Source: Thauera sp. (GTDB lineage Bacteria > Pseudomonadota > Gammaproteobacteria > Burkholderiales > Rhodocyclaceae). Taken from it: a stretch of 64,000 nt of DNA. A model generated the notes under the pieces. That model did not search any database and was not told the DNA's origin. It was given only the letters and a program-made list of their open reading frames with translations. The DNA lies in NCBI GenBank assembly GCA_017302295.1, contig JAFLDS010000002.1, positions 248,001 through 312,000 on the forward strand, read 5' to 3'. Position 1 is the first letter of the stretch. Each line of letters opens with the position of its first letter. Shown piece after piece: positions 36,865 to 47,107 of this stretch. The position numbers were made by a program, and so were the translations under genes.

Positions 36865-37668
36865 ATGCTCAGCGTCACCGCAGCCCAACTCGATGCCTGG
36901 CTGGCCGCCCTGATGTTTCCACTGGCGCGCCTGCTGGGACTGTTCTCGGCAGCGCCGGTGTTCTCCAACCGCGGCGTGTCGGTTCGGGTGCGGCTTGCGA
37001 TCGCCCTCGGCGTCGCCATCGCGCTGCTGCCGGTGATGCCGCCGATGCCGGCGATCCCGCCCGGATCGGGCGTCGGGCTCGTGGTCTTCGTGCAGCAGAT
37101 ATTCATCGGCATCGCGATCGGTTTCATGATGCGCCTCGTATTCGCGGCCATCGACCTTGCCGGCGCCCTGATCGGCATGCAGATGGGCCTGTCGTTCGCG
37201 GTCTTCTTCGACCCCGATGCTGGCGGCCAGACGGCAGTGCTGTCTGACTTTCTCGGACTCGTCACGACGCTGCTGTTCCTGACGGTGAATGGCCACCTGC
37301 TGCTGATCGACGTCACGGTCAAAAGCTTCGAGTGGCTTCCCGTCGACCTGGAGCCGGTGCGCGCGCTGGGCTGGGGCTACATCGCCCGCGCCGGCGCCAC
37401 GGTGTTCGCCTCGGGTCTGCTGCTATCGCTGCCGGTGGTCGCGGTGCTGCTGGTCGCCAACATCGCGCTCGGGGTGCTCACCCGCGCCGCGCCTCAGCTG
37501 AACCTGTTCGCGGTGGGTTTCCCGATCACCCTGACGGCGGGTTTCATCAGCCTGCTGCTGATCCTGACCAGTTTCGCGCCGGTATTGCAGAACCTCTTCG
37601 AGCGCGGCATCGACACCATCAGCCTGATGCTCGAAGCGCTGGCGCCGCTGGCGGCAAGCGCACGTTGA
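36865..37668 (+). CDS. fliR: Flagellar export gate protein FliR
   Basis: 267 residues, six to eight hydrophobic segments. The start ARLLGLFSAAPVFSNRGV and the motif QMGLSFAVFFDPDAGGQ are FliR-specific. It ends the fliL-R operon and abuts the convergent lipoprotein gene with no gap. Confidence 0.94.
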   Translation: MLSVTAAQLDAWLAALMFPLARLLGLFSAAPVFSNRGVSVRVRLAIALGVAIALLPVMPPMPAIPPGSGVGLVVFVQQIFIGIAIGFMMRLVFAAIDLAGALIGMQMGLSFAVFFDPDAGGQTAVLSDFLGLVTTLLFLTVNGHLLLIDVTVKSFEWLPVDLEPVRALGWGYIARAGATVFASGLLLSLPVVAVLLVANIALGVLTRAAPQLNLFAVGFPITLTAGFISLLLILTSFAPVLQNLFERGIDTISLMLEALAPLAASAR

Positions 37669-38178
37669 TCAGAGCTGAGGAAACTGCCGCGATTTCACCA
37701 GGCGGACCTCGCCACTGGCCACCCGACGAGCGAAGGGGCGCGTCGCCTCCATGCCTTCCTCGTATCGCAGCACTTCGTATCCAGCGAAACCGCCGGCGTC
37801 AACCATGCGTTGGGCGTTGCGCATGAACACCCTGCGCGCCTCGCCCTCGCCACCGGTGATCAGCGACTTCATCCGGAGGTCCATGCGCACCCGCTCGTCG
37901 CCTGCGGCGCTGACGTCGATGCTCCAGGTGGGCGCAAGTGGATCGTAGACGGCGTACGCAACCAGGGCGCCGGCGATGTACTCCGGCTTAAGGTACGACA
38001 GCTTGCTCGCCATCAGCACGCCGCCGACGATGCCGGCCACCGTTCCGCCGCTGGCCGCCACGTTCTCGCCCAGCACCTCGGCGTAGGGCCGCCCCTCCCC
38101 CGCTCCGGTGGACGAACAGCCGGACCCCACTGCCAGCGCAGCCAGAACCAGACAGCAGACAACGCCAGCACGAGGCAT
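37669..38178 (-). CDS. Putative lipoprotein at the end of the flgKL operon
   Basis: 169 residues of unknown function. A signal peptide ends in VGSGCSSTG, a plausible lipobox with the lipidated Cys at about residue 21. A hydrophobic glycine-rich segment follows (GGTVAGIVGGVLMASKL), then a domain with YIAGALVAYAVYDPLAPTW. It begins eight bases after flgL on the same strand, so it is probably cotranscribed and may be part of the outer flagellar envelope machinery. I do not recognise a named family. Confidence 0.6.
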   Translation of the reverse strand: MPRAGVVCCLVLAALAVGSGCSSTGAGEGRPYAEVLGENVAASGGTVAGIVGGVLMASKLSYLKPEYIAGALVAYAVYDPLAPTWSIDVSAAGDERVRMDLRMKSLITGGEGEARRVFMRNAQRMVDAGGFAGYEVLRYEEGMEATRPFARRVASGEVRLVKSRQFPQL

Positions 38179-38186
38179 GAGAACGC

Positions 38187-39089
38187 TCAGCTCAGGTAGT
38201 TGAAGAGGGACAGCCCGGTGATCTTCATGAAGGACTGCTGGGCCGCCTGCAGGTTGGTCTGCTGCTGCGTCAGCCGCGAAACCGCCTCGTTGTAGTCGAG
38301 ATCCTGCAGCCGCGACAGCGTGTCGGAGTACTGGACGTCGAGATCGCTGCCGATCGACGCGAGCTGATCGACCTCGAGCAATTGCGAACCGATCTGCGCA
38401 CGCACGCGCAGCACATTGTCCAGGCCGTCGTCGATGCCTTCCACCGCCGCGGTGATCGCCGCGGCGCGGCCGGCCGCCGGGCCTTCGAGCGCCTGGATGA
38501 AGGTCGCCAGCGTCTCAAAGACACCGCTGCCGGCCTCACCGAACACGTCCTCGCCGGCAAAGCTCGTCGGCATGAAGCGCGACGGCGACACCTGCATGGT
38601 GCGCGAGCCCTGGTCGCCGGCATAGCTCATGCCACCGTCGACCGTGCCGTTGAAGGGCTGGTCGGCGGAGCGGTAGCCGGCGAACAGATAGTCGCCATTC
38701 GCGTCGCGCGTGTTCGCCAGCGCCTTCATCGCGTCGAACTGCGAGCGCAGATCGGTCGCGATGAACTGAACCTCCCTGTCCGACAAGGCAGCATTGCCGG
38801 CCTCGAGTGCCCGCACGCGCGCGTACTGCAGGATGTCGCCAACGCCGGTGAGCTGGCCTTCGACCAGCCGCAAGGCGTCCTCCGCGGCGCCCTGGTTGGT
38901 GGTGAACTGCGTGTTTACGCTGCGCGACTGCGTCACGTCGAGGGCGCGCGCCGAGGCCACCGGATCGTCCGCGGGGGTGAGGATCTTGCGACCGGTGGCG
39001 ATCTGCTGGCCGGTATAGAGCAGCGCGGCAGACTGGCGCTGCATCGCACCCATGCTCTGGTCGAAGATCATGTTCGTGGAGATACGCAT
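38187..39089 (-). CDS. flgL: Hook-filament junction protein FlgL
   Basis: 300 residues. N-terminus MRISTNMIFDQSMGAMQRQ and ILTPADDPVASARAL are diagnostic; the C-terminus is the paired D0 helix. It joins the hook to the filament with FlgK, which lies 15 bases upstream. Confidence 0.95.
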   Translation of the reverse strand: MRISTNMIFDQSMGAMQRQSAALLYTGQQIATGRKILTPADDPVASARALDVTQSRSVNTQFTTNQGAAEDALRLVEGQLTGVGDILQYARVRALEAGNAALSDREVQFIATDLRSQFDAMKALANTRDANGDYLFAGYRSADQPFNGTVDGGMSYAGDQGSRTMQVSPSRFMPTSFAGEDVFGEAGSGVFETLATFIQALEGPAAGRAAAITAAVEGIDDGLDNVLRVRAQIGSQLLEVDQLASIGSDLDVQYSDTLSRLQDLDYNEAVSRLTQQQTNLQAAQQSFMKITGLSLFNYLS

Positions 39090-39104
39090 CTTCCTCTCCT
39101 GCTA

Positions 39105-41087
39105 TCAGCGCGCGATCGACAGCAATTCATCGAACAGCGTCTGCGCCACCGTCATCACCCGGGCCGAGGCCTGGTAGGCCTGCTGGAAGCGCACCAGGTT
39201 GGCGGCCTCCTCATCCAGGTTTACCGCCGACAAGGAGTCGCGCGCATTCTTGGCCTGCGCCAGCAGCGCATCCTGCGCCTTCTCGCTGGCCTGCACCTCG
39301 CGCGTCTTGTTGCCGACGCTGGTGACAATCTGAGCATAGGCGTTGCCCATCGTCGTGGTGGCCTCGCCAGCGGCATTGTTGAACATCAGCCTGGCCGTCT
39401 GCAAGCTGCCCAGCAGCACCGCGTTACGGTTGTCGGCGACGCCGCCCACGTTGGGACCGAAACTGAAGCCATCCCCGCCCGCCGGAACGCCGGACAGAGT
39501 GAACTCGAAGCTGAAGCCACCGGGTGCAGTCAGCGTGAAAGTCTTGCCGGGGCCATCCGTCGGGGGGTTGTAGGCATTATCGGCCGCGGGCGGCGTTCCT
39601 GAAGTCAGCGTGTAGCCGGCCGGCACCGTCAGCGTGTTTGCCGCCCAGGACACCGAAATCGTGGAGAAGTCCGGCACCCCGTCGGGGCCGGCGGGCAGGG
39701 CGGGACTGGTGTCCATCCCGGTGACATTCTTCACCAGCACGTTGCCCACGCTCAATGAGCCGGCGTTCGACGACGGCACGGTGATCGCGACCGGATTCGC
39801 CGCGGCCACCCTGCTCGTCTGCGAGATCGCCATCGACAGTTCGCCCGCTGCGTAGCGTGTTGGCTGGATGCGCGCCGTCTCGCCGTCGGCCAGCGAGAGG
39901 CTGTCGATCTTCAGCCCTTCGAAGGTGTTGCCGGGCGCCGTGGTCGTCACCACCTGGCTCGCGCCCGTGGTCAGGTTGGTCAGCGTGTAGGTTCCGCCGC
40001 TATTGCGCAGCGCGTAGTCGTTGCCGGTGAGTTCGCCGAGCTTGTCGGGGTCGATCGTGATCGTCGCCGCATCCGGTGGCTGGACGCCGACCGGACCGAG
40101 GTTGAAGAAATTCTGACCGAGCATGCCATCGAGGTCGGTGCCGAGCTTGTGCTGGGTGTTGAACGCCGTCGCGAGCGTGGTCGCGATCAGGCCCAGGCTG
40201 CGCTGGGTGGTGTCGAGCGCCTCGCGGCGGAAGGCGAGCAAGCCACCCAGGCTGCCGCCGGTGAGCAGCGTCTCCGACACGATGACCTCGCTACCGTCCC
40301 TGCCGAGCAGCGTGATCGCCTGGCGACCGGCCTCGTCCTGGCTGACGGTTGTGTCGAACTGCGCCGGATCGTTGCCGAGCACCAGCGCCTGCCCCGAACC
40401 GATGAAAACCGCCACCGAGCCGTCGTCCTGGTTAACCGAATTGACCTTTATGAGCTGATTGAGCTCGAAGATGGCCTGCTGGCGCTGGTCAAGCAGATCG
40501 TTGGCAGGAACACCGGCCCCCGCAGACTGGGCAATAACGATGCGCTGGTTCAGATCAGCGACTTCGCGGGCGTAGCTGTTGATCTGCTCGACAGTGGCGC
40601 GCAGGTCGGCCTCCACGCCACTGCGGACCTCAGAGAGCCGATCGTCCAGGGCATTGAAGCGCGCCACCAGGGATTCGCCGCTCGACAGCAGGGCCTGGCG
40701 CGAGGCCGTGTTGGTGGGGTTCGCGGACACGTCCTGGAGAGCCGCGAAAAACTGAGCCATGGCAGGCGACAGGCCGGAGGTCGGATCCGCGAGCACGTTG
40801 TCGATCTGCGAGATCTGCGCGTTGTAGGCGGCAAATTCGGCGCGGCGGTTATCCGACAGCATCACCTGGTTCTCGAGGAACTGGCTGTACGATCGCTCGA
40901 TCGCCGCCACCTTCGTCCCCTGGCCGAAGAACACGGTGCCCTTGAGCAGCGGGTCTTCCATGCTCTGGCGCACCGTCTGGCGGTGGTAGCCCGGCGTCGT
41001 GGCATTGGTGATGTTGTGGCTGGTGGTCGACAGCTGCGCCTGGGCAGCATTCAGGCCGGTGCGTCCGATATTGAGCAGGGTCGACAT
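39105..41087 (-). CDS. flgK: Hook-filament junction protein FlgK
   Basis: 660 residues, about 110 longer than the E. coli protein (547). The N-terminus (LLNIGRTGLNAAQAQLSTTS) and C-terminus (NLVRFQQAYQASARVMTVAQ) are canonical. The extra length is in the exposed middle (about 380-560), which is rich in Thr, Pro and Gly. It has its own sigma-54 promoter. Confidence 0.95.
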   Translation of the reverse strand: MSTLLNIGRTGLNAAQAQLSTTSHNITNATTPGYHRQTVRQSMEDPLLKGTVFFGQGTKVAAIERSYSQFLENQVMLSDNRRAEFAAYNAQISQIDNVLADPTSGLSPAMAQFFAALQDVSANPTNTASRQALLSSGESLVARFNALDDRLSEVRSGVEADLRATVEQINSYAREVADLNQRIVIAQSAGAGVPANDLLDQRQQAIFELNQLIKVNSVNQDDGSVAVFIGSGQALVLGNDPAQFDTTVSQDEAGRQAITLLGRDGSEVIVSETLLTGGSLGGLLAFRREALDTTQRSLGLIATTLATAFNTQHKLGTDLDGMLGQNFFNLGPVGVQPPDAATITIDPDKLGELTGNDYALRNSGGTYTLTNLTTGASQVVTTTAPGNTFEGLKIDSLSLADGETARIQPTRYAAGELSMAISQTSRVAAANPVAITVPSSNAGSLSVGNVLVKNVTGMDTSPALPAGPDGVPDFSTISVSWAANTLTVPAGYTLTSGTPPAADNAYNPPTDGPGKTFTLTAPGGFSFEFTLSGVPAGGDGFSFGPNVGGVADNRNAVLLGSLQTARLMFNNAAGEATTTMGNAYAQIVTSVGNKTREVQASEKAQDALLAQAKNARDSLSAVNLDEEAANLVRFQQAYQASARVMTVAQTLFDELLSIAR

Positions 41088-41123
41088 GGCAGGCTTCCTG
41101 ATTCGCTTGTTCTGACCTCACAT

Positions 41124-41140
41124 AGCAAATTCCTTGCCAA
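41124..41140 (-). promoter_or_regulatory. Sigma-54 promoter of flgK
   Basis: On the minus strand TTGGCAAGGAATTTGCT, GG and GC ten bases apart, with a good -24 TTGGCA and -12 TTGCT. It lies 37 bases before the flgK ATG, between flgJ and flgK. Confidence 0.88.
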
Positions 41141-41161
41141 GCCAGAACAGCGACCGATGGG

Positions 41162-42244
41162 TCAGGCGGCGGTCGACAGCGCGTTGCGCAGCGTGTTGCC
41201 GCCGATGATGCGCGCAAGCTTGTCGGCGTACATCGGGTCGGTCGCATATCCGGCCTGCTGCAGACCGCGCGCGAAGCCCTCCGCATCACGCTGGCCGAGC
41301 ACGCCTGCATAGCGCGGGCTGTTCGACAGCAGGCGGGCATAGTCGGCAAAGGATTCGGCGTAGGAACCGTAGGCGCGGAAGCGCGACGGCTCGGTGTAGG
41401 CGCGACCGTTGGCATACTCGGTTGTACCCACGCTCACCGTGCGGCCTTCCCAGCTACTGCCGGCCTTGATGTTGAACAGGTTGTAGCTCGGGCTGCCGTC
41501 GACATTCTTCAACTGCTTGTCGCCCCAGCCGGTCTCCAGCGCCGCCTGCGCGACCATGAACTGCGGCGGAATGCCGGTCTTGCGGCTGGCCTCGACCGCA
41601 TGCGGCCAGACGTCGGCGACGAAGTCCCGTGCGCGGCTCGACAGGTTGCCGTTGGCTTCGCGCGCGCTGCGGATCGCTTCGGACAGCTTGGCCTGCAGCG
41701 CGGCGTTCTCGGCCACCGAAACAGGGTCGTTCGCGTCCACCGTCGCCCCCAGCAGGTTCAAGGCGCCGGCTGCGCCACCCAGCGCCGCCGGCAAACCGGC
41801 AAGCGCATCGGCGGCAGCGCTTTCCGCCCGTGCCGCACGGGCGGCAGCAATTGCCGGTCTGCGCGTGACGCTGGCGAGATCGAAGCCGGCGCTCGCGCCC
41901 GCGTTGCCGGTGTCGAGCGCGTCGAGCGCGCTCGCCGCACCGGACTTGCCGCCGAGCTGGCGAAAGAGCGTCTCACTCAGCCCCACGCCCCTGGACTGTG
42001 CCATGTTGAGCGCCAGCTGCTGGTCGAGAAGGCCCTGGAAGAGCTTGCTCTGCTCGTTGTCCATCAGTCCGCTGGCAGGCGTGGCCTCGCGCATGGACTT
42101 CATGACCATCTGCAGGAACAGCGCCTCGAACTGCTTCGCGGCGCCGCGCAAGGCATCGTCCGACTGGCCGTCGGCGCGCGCCAGGCGCTTCAGCTCGCCG
42201 AGCGAGTTCGGATCGAAGGCGTTGAGCTGGAAGCCGGCATTCAT
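41162..42244 (-). CDS. flgJ: FlgJ, rod-binding protein with peptidoglycan hydrolase domain
   Basis: 360 residues in two parts: a rod-cap domain (residues about 25-100, AAKQFEALFLQMVMKSMREA) and a C-terminal glucosaminidase (about 205-350, QAALETGWGDKQLK, PSYNLFNIKAG, YGSYAESFADYARLL). It opens the peptidoglycan for the growing rod in the periplasm. The Ala-rich linker is unusually long. Confidence 0.93.
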   Translation of the reverse strand: MNAGFQLNAFDPNSLGELKRLARADGQSDDALRGAAKQFEALFLQMVMKSMREATPASGLMDNEQSKLFQGLLDQQLALNMAQSRGVGLSETLFRQLGGKSGAASALDALDTGNAGASAGFDLASVTRRPAIAAARAARAESAAADALAGLPAALGGAAGALNLLGATVDANDPVSVAENAALQAKLSEAIRSAREANGNLSSRARDFVADVWPHAVEASRKTGIPPQFMVAQAALETGWGDKQLKNVDGSPSYNLFNIKAGSSWEGRTVSVGTTEYANGRAYTEPSRFRAYGSYAESFADYARLLSNSPRYAGVLGQRDAEGFARGLQQAGYATDPMYADKLARIIGGNTLRNALSTAA

Positions 42245-42254
42245 GGTCGGGTAC

Positions 42255-43370
42255 TCAGATGATCTCCAGTTCGGCGCGCAGCGCCCCGGCGGACTTCATC
42301 GCCTGCAGGATGCTGACGAGGTCCATTGGCTTGGCTCCGAGTGAATTCAGCGCCTTCACCACATCAGCAAGATTGGCGCCAGCCTTGACGTTGAACAGAG
42401 CCCCGCCGTCGCGTTGAATGTCGACCTGGCCGCTTTGCGTTACCACCGTCTGACCACCGGAGAGGGGGCCAGGCTGACTGACCTGAGTCTCGTTATTTAC
42501 CGTGACCGTCAGGTTGCCATGCGCCACCGCGCAGTTCTGCAGCGTGACTTTCTGGTTCATGACCACCGAGCCGGTGCGCGAATTGACGATGACCTTGGCG
42601 GCCTGCACCGCAGGCGTCACGTCGAGATTCTCGAGCTGGCCGAGGAAGGCGACGCGCGCGGTGGAGTCCTGCGGTGCGCGAACCTGGATCGTGCGCCCGT
42701 CCAACGCCTGCGCCGAGCCGGGCGCCGCCTGGTTGATCGCGTCGACGACGCGCCGCGCGGTGCCGAAATCGGTGTCGTTGAGCTCGAACACCACGTGCTC
42801 TCCCTGCCCCAACAGGGCCGGCACCCCGCGCTCGACCGTGGCGCCGCCAGGAATGCGACCGGCCGACAGGTGGTTGATCGTCTGCGATGCGCCGCCCGCC
42901 GCTGCGCCGGCGCCGCCCACCACCATGTTGCCCTGCGCGATTGCGTAGATCTGGCCATCCGCGCCCTTCAGCGGCGTCATCACCAGCGTGCCGCCGCGCA
43001 GGCTCTTGGCATTGCCGATCGACGATACGGTGACGTCGAGCGCCTGCCCCGGGCGCGCGAAGGGGGGCAGTGTCGCGGTGACCATCACCGCGGCCACGTT
43101 CTTGAGCTGCAGGTTGGTGCCCGGCGGCAGGGTGACCCCCATGTTCCCGAGCATGTTGACGATGCTCTGCACGGTGAAGGGCGTCTGCGTGGTCTGGTCG
43201 CCCGAGCCGTCGAGGCCGACCACCAGGCCGTAGCCGGCGAGCTGGTTGTCGCGCACGCCGGCGATCGAGGCCAGGTCCTTGATGCGCTCGGCCGCCGCCG
43301 GCGGCGCGGAGATACAGGCCGCGGCGGCAAGGACTGCCGTCAGAAGCCGGAGCGAAAACAGGGCCGACAT
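42255..43370 (-). CDS. flgI: Flagellar P-ring protein FlgI
   Basis: 371 residues with a signal peptide ([20 protein letters not shown]). The blocks [19 protein letters not shown] and [17 protein letters not shown] are FlgI-specific. It forms the periplasmic bushing at the peptidoglycan. Confidence 0.95.
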   Translation of the reverse strand: MSALFSLRLLTAVLAAAACISAPPAAAERIKDLASIAGVRDNQLAGYGLVVGLDGSGDQTTQTPFTVQSIVNMLGNMGVTLPPGTNLQLKNVAAVMVTATLPPFARPGQALDVTVSSIGNAKSLRGGTLVMTPLKGADGQIYAIAQGNMVVGGAGAAAGGASQTINHLSAGRIPGGATVERGVPALLGQGEHVVFELNDTDFGTARRVVDAINQAAPGSAQALDGRTIQVRAPQDSTARVAFLGQLENLDVTPAVQAAKVIVNSRTGSVVMNQKVTLQNCAVAHGNLTVTVNNETQVSQPGPLSGGQTVVTQSGQVDIQRDGGALFNVKAGANLADVVKALNSLGAKPMDLVSILQAMKSAGALRAELEII

Positions 43371-43379
43371 GGGGATTCC

Positions 43380-44069
43380 TCAGAAGGGCAGGATGGCGAC
43401 GAAGAAGCGCTGCAGCCAGCCCATGGTGTTCGACTCGTCGATGAAGCCGCTGCCGCGATACTCGATGCGCGCATCGGCGACCTGGGTGGACTGCACGGTG
43501 TTCGAGGTCGTCACCGTGTTGGGGTTGATCACGCCCGAGAAGCGGATGAATTCGTTGCCCTGGTTGATCGCCACCAGCTTCTCGCCCGACACCAGCAGGT
43601 TGCCGTTGGGATAGACATCGATGACGGTGACGGTGATGGTGCCGTTGAACACGTTGTTGGCCGCTGCGGCGCCCTTGCCGGTGAAGTCCGAGGTGACACC
43701 CGCCTCGGCGTTCAGACCCGCAAGCCCGGCCAGCGGCACCTTGGACGCAGCCGTGATGCCGCCGGTCAGGCTGGACTCGCGCCCGGCGCTTGCGTTGGCG
43801 TTCTTCTGCGCGTTGTTGCGCTCGACCAGGTTGATCGTGATCGTGTCGCCGACGTTGCGTGCGCGACGATCCTCGAACAAGGGCCGGCCGTAGCCCGGCT
43901 GGAAGATCGCGCCGGACGAGGGCATGGCCTGCGCGCGCGCCTCGGGGCGCGCGGTCATCGGCTGATGAATCGCGGTCGGGGGCGTCGAGTAGATCGATGC
44001 GCATCCCGCCAGCAGCGAGAGGCCAAGGAGTTGCAGCAGCGCGGCCGCGTTCAGGGTGTGCGTCTTCAC
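43380..44069 (-). CDS. flgH: Flagellar L-ring lipoprotein FlgH
   Basis: 229 residues. Lipobox LLAGC with Cys about residue 23. [20 protein letters not shown] and [17 protein letters not shown] are conserved. It makes the outer-membrane ring. Confidence 0.95.
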   Translation of the reverse strand: MKTHTLNAAALLQLLGLSLLAGCASIYSTPPTAIHQPMTARPEARAQAMPSSGAIFQPGYGRPLFEDRRARNVGDTITINLVERNNAQKNANASAGRESSLTGGITAASKVPLAGLAGLNAEAGVTSDFTGKGAAAANNVFNGTITVTVIDVYPNGNLLVSGEKLVAINQGNEFIRFSGVINPNTVTTSNTVQSTQVADARIEYRGSGFIDESNTMGWLQRFFVAILPF

Positions 44070-44079
44070 GACGGTTTCC

Positions 44080-44862
44080 TCACAGTTGCGTCAGGCGGCT
44101 GAGCATCTGGTCCGAGGTCGAGATCGCGCGTGAATTGAGCTCATAGGCGCGCTGGGTCACGATCATGCTCACCAGCTCCTCGGCGACGTTCACATTCGAG
44201 GTCTCGACATAGCCCTGGTTGATCACGCCCGCGCCGTTCGTGCCCGGCTGGTTGGGCGTGGCCACGCCGCTGGAGGCGGTCTCGTAGAACAGGTTCTCGC
44301 CCGCGCTCTGCAGCCCGCCCGGGTTCACGAAAGTCGCAAGCTGGATGCTGCCGATCTGAACCGGCGCGGTCGGGTCGGCCTGCAGGATGCTGACCGTACC
44401 GTCCTTGCCGATGGTGATCGTCCTAGCGTCGGCCGGGATGTTGATGTTGTCGGCGAGCAGGTAGCCGCTCGCCGTCACCACGTTGCCCTGGTTGTCGAGC
44501 TGCAGCGCGCCGTCGCGGGTGTAGGCGGTGGTGCCGTCGGGCATCGTCACCTGCAGGAAGCCGTTGCCCTGGATGGCCACGTCGAGCGAGCCGCCGGTCT
44601 GCTGCAGCGTGCCCTGGGTGAAGATGCGCTCGGTCGCCACCGGCTTCACCCCTGTGCCGATCTGCAGGCCGCTTGAAATCTGCGTCTGCTGCGTCGATTG
44701 CGCGCCCGGCTGGCGGATCGTCTGGTACAGCAGATCTTCGAAGATCGCGCGCTGGCGCTTGAAGCCGTTGGTAGAGACGTTCGCCAGGTTGTTGGAGATG
44801 ACGTCCAGGTGTGTCTGCTGGGCGTCCAGCCCGGTGCGGGCAGTCCAGAGGGAACGGATCAT
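44080..44862 (-). CDS. flgG: Distal rod protein FlgG
   Basis: 260 residues from ATG 44862 (TGAGGATTTC ribosome site upstream). The start is [20 protein letters not shown] and the end is [20 protein letters not shown]. It is the distal rod. A long gap (44863-45065) before flgF suggests its own promoter. Confidence 0.95.
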   Translation of the reverse strand: MIRSLWTARTGLDAQQTHLDVISNNLANVSTNGFKRQRAIFEDLLYQTIRQPGAQSTQQTQISSGLQIGTGVKPVATERIFTQGTLQQTGGSLDVAIQGNGFLQVTMPDGTTAYTRDGALQLDNQGNVVTASGYLLADNINIPADARTITIGKDGTVSILQADPTAPVQIGSIQLATFVNPGGLQSAGENLFYETASSGVATPNQPGTNGAGVINQGYVETSNVNVAEELVSMIVTQRAYELNSRAISTSDQMLSRLTQL

Positions 44863-44883
44863 GATGAAATCCTCAGGTTTGCG

Positions 44884-44896
44884 TTGCCGGCGGCAA
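44884..44896. promoter_or_regulatory. TTGCCG-G-CGGCAA palindrome before flgG
   Basis: Perfect 6-bp arms around one base, 22 bases upstream of the flgG ATG. Further TTGCCG units are at 44900 and 44936. Compare the flgA/flgB and fleS/fliF regions. Confidence 0.45.
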
Positions 44897-45004
44897 ACCT
44901 TGCCGGCGCGATCGTGGCAGCCCGGCGGCACCGATTGCCGCCGATTGCGCTACTTGTCGATGGGATCAGTCTAGGGCTGTGCCCTCCACTACCATCGCCC
45001 AATA

Positions 45005-45020
45005 AGCAACGCAAAAACCA
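45005..45020 (-). promoter_or_regulatory. Candidate sigma-54 promoter of flgG
   Basis: On the minus strand TGGTTTTTGCGTTGCT: the GG and TTGCT elements and ten-base spacing fit, but the CAC of the -24 box is missing. Confidence 0.45.
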
Positions 45021-45065
45021 TGCTAATCGGCGCGCCGCACTGCCCGCCGCGGCGTCGAAGCAGCC

Positions 45066-45803
45066 TCAGCTGATCGACAGCACTTGCGCCGCTGCCCGAT
45101 CGTTCTGCTCTGCGGTGGTCAGCATGCGGGTCTGCATCTCGAACTGGCGGCCGAGCGAGATCATCTGGACCATCTGGTCGACAACATTGACATTGCTGCC
45201 CTCGAGGTAGCCGCCATTCACCCGCACATTCGGATCGGCCGGGGCCGCGCCGCCCTGCTGCAGGCGGAAAAGACCGTCGTCACCGCGCACGAGGCTCTCC
45301 TGCGGCGGATTCACGAGCTTCAGTTGCCCGACCACGTTCACCACGCCCAGCTGGCCGGGCTGCAGGGCGGAAATCGAGCCGTCGGCGCCGATGCTGATGT
45401 CGTTGTCAGGGGGGATCGAGATCGGCCCGCCGTCGCCGACCACCGGACGGCCGTCGCGCGTCTGCAGGATGCCGTTGGGGCTCACCTCGAGGCTGCCGTT
45501 GCGGGTATAGGCCTCGGTGCCATCGGGCATCTGCACCGCCAGCCAGCCCTTGCCCGCCAGCGCCACGTCGTAGGGCCGCCCGGTGTGCTGGATCGGCCCC
45601 GCATCGAAGTTGTTGACGACGCTGGCATCGACGGTGAAGGCGCGCGTGTGCAGCGCCTCGGTCTGCACCTCCACCGCCCGCAGCTTGTGCAACTCGGCGC
45701 GAAAGCCGGTGGTCGTCGCATTGGCGATGTTGTGCGCGACCGCCGCCTGCTGATCCATCGTGCCCTTGGCACCGGTCATCGCGGTATAGATCAGGCGATC
45801 CAT
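45066..45803 (-). CDS. flgF: Proximal rod protein FlgF
   Basis: 245 residues. MDRLIYTAMTGAKGTMDQQ and NVVDQMVQMISLGRQFEMQ are the FlgF ends. It lies after flgE and is separated from flgG by about 200 bases. Confidence 0.94.
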   Translation of the reverse strand: MDRLIYTAMTGAKGTMDQQAAVAHNIANATTTGFRAELHKLRAVEVQTEALHTRAFTVDASVVNNFDAGPIQHTGRPYDVALAGKGWLAVQMPDGTEAYTRNGSLEVSPNGILQTRDGRPVVGDGGPISIPPDNDISIGADGSISALQPGQLGVVNVVGQLKLVNPPQESLVRGDDGLFRLQQGGAAPADPNVRVNGGYLEGSNVNVVDQMVQMISLGRQFEMQTRMLTTAEQNDRAAAQVLSIS

Positions 45804-45829
45804 GGTTCAGCTCCGGAGTGGGATCAGGG

Positions 45830-47092
45830 TCAGCGCAGGTTCACCAGCGTCTGCAGAATGGAATCCTGCGTCTTGATCGACTGGGCATTGGCCTGGTAGT
45901 TGCGCTGCTGGATGATCATCTGCACCAGTTCCTGTGTCAGTTCGACGTTGGACTCTTCCACCATGCCCGAGGAGATGATGCCGTTCAGGCCCGAGCCGGG
46001 TTTGCCTGGGATCGGCGCCCCGGAGGCCGGCGATGCCGCCCACAGGTTGTTGCCGAGCGAAGTCAGGCCGTTCGGATTGCGGAAGGTCGCGAGCACCACC
46101 TGGCCAAGCACCTTGGTCTGCCCATTGGTGTAACGGCCTTCGACCAGGCCGTCGCGGCTGACGGACAGGCCGGCAACCTCACCCGGCGCGTAGCCGTCCT
46201 GCGTCAGCTCGGTCACCGCGAAGCTGGAGCCGAACTGGGTCGAGCGGGACATGTCGATCGAGAACGCAAAAGGCGACGTCGCCCCGGTGGTCACCGGGCT
46301 GCTGAAGTTCAGCACCGTCGTGGCAGGCGGCAGGCCGAACTCGTTGAAGGTCATCGAGACCTGGTTGGTGGCGGAAGGCACCTCGCCATCGAGACTCCCA
46401 TACGCCACCCACGAGTTCGCCGGCGCCGAGCTGGGCGACTTGACGAAATAGAGCGTCAGCGTGTGGTCGTTGCCCAGGCTGTCGAACACTTTCAGCGAGG
46501 TGGTCGAGTTGTAGGTCGAAGGATTGTTGATGTCGAGCGTCGGGTAAGGCGGCGTGCCGTCCGCCGGGCTCGGCTCCCGCGAATCCAGGTTCGCAGACAC
46601 GTGCACCCCGTCGATCGCGCCTGTTGCGCGCGGCTCGATGCCGCCCTGCGGAATGTTCAATGCAACCGGCGTGCCGCCCGAGGTCGGGATGCCCGCCGCG
46701 TCGGTGCTCTGGTAACCCATCAGGCGCTCGCCGACCGTCGTGACGATGTAGCCGTCCTTGTCGATGTCGAACTGGCCATTGCGCGAATATGCCGACGAAC
46801 CGTCGAGGCGTTCGACGACGAAAAAGCCGTTGCCGTTGATCGCCATGTCGAGCGGATTGTTAGTCGACGTCAGGTTGCCCTGGCTGAAGGCCTGGCGCAC
46901 TGCGTTGACGGTGCTGCCCAGACCGACCTGCAGGTTCGACACCGAACCGGTCAGCGACGCCGCGTACACGTCGGCAAATTGGGCCGTACCCTGCTTGAAC
47001 CCCACCGTGCTGGTGTTGGCGACGTTGTTGGAAATGACGTCGAGCGCCTTGGACGAGGAATTGAGGCCGCTCAGACCTTGCTGGAATGACAT
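45830..47092 (-). CDS. flgE: Flagellar hook protein FlgE
   Basis: 420 residues, similar to the E. coli hook protein (402). MSFQQGLSGLNSSSKALDVI at the start and LTQELVQMIIQQRNYQANAQ at the end. It forms the universal joint; its length is set by FliK. Confidence 0.95.
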   Translation of the reverse strand: MSFQQGLSGLNSSSKALDVISNNVANTSTVGFKQGTAQFADVYAASLTGSVSNLQVGLGSTVNAVRQAFSQGNLTSTNNPLDMAINGNGFFVVERLDGSSAYSRNGQFDIDKDGYIVTTVGERLMGYQSTDAAGIPTSGGTPVALNIPQGGIEPRATGAIDGVHVSANLDSREPSPADGTPPYPTLDINNPSTYNSTTSLKVFDSLGNDHTLTLYFVKSPSSAPANSWVAYGSLDGEVPSATNQVSMTFNEFGLPPATTVLNFSSPVTTGATSPFAFSIDMSRSTQFGSSFAVTELTQDGYAPGEVAGLSVSRDGLVEGRYTNGQTKVLGQVVLATFRNPNGLTSLGNNLWAASPASGAPIPGKPGSGLNGIISSGMVEESNVELTQELVQMIIQQRNYQANAQSIKTQDSILQTLVNLR

Positions 47093-47107
47093 GATCTGGA
47101 CTCCGGA

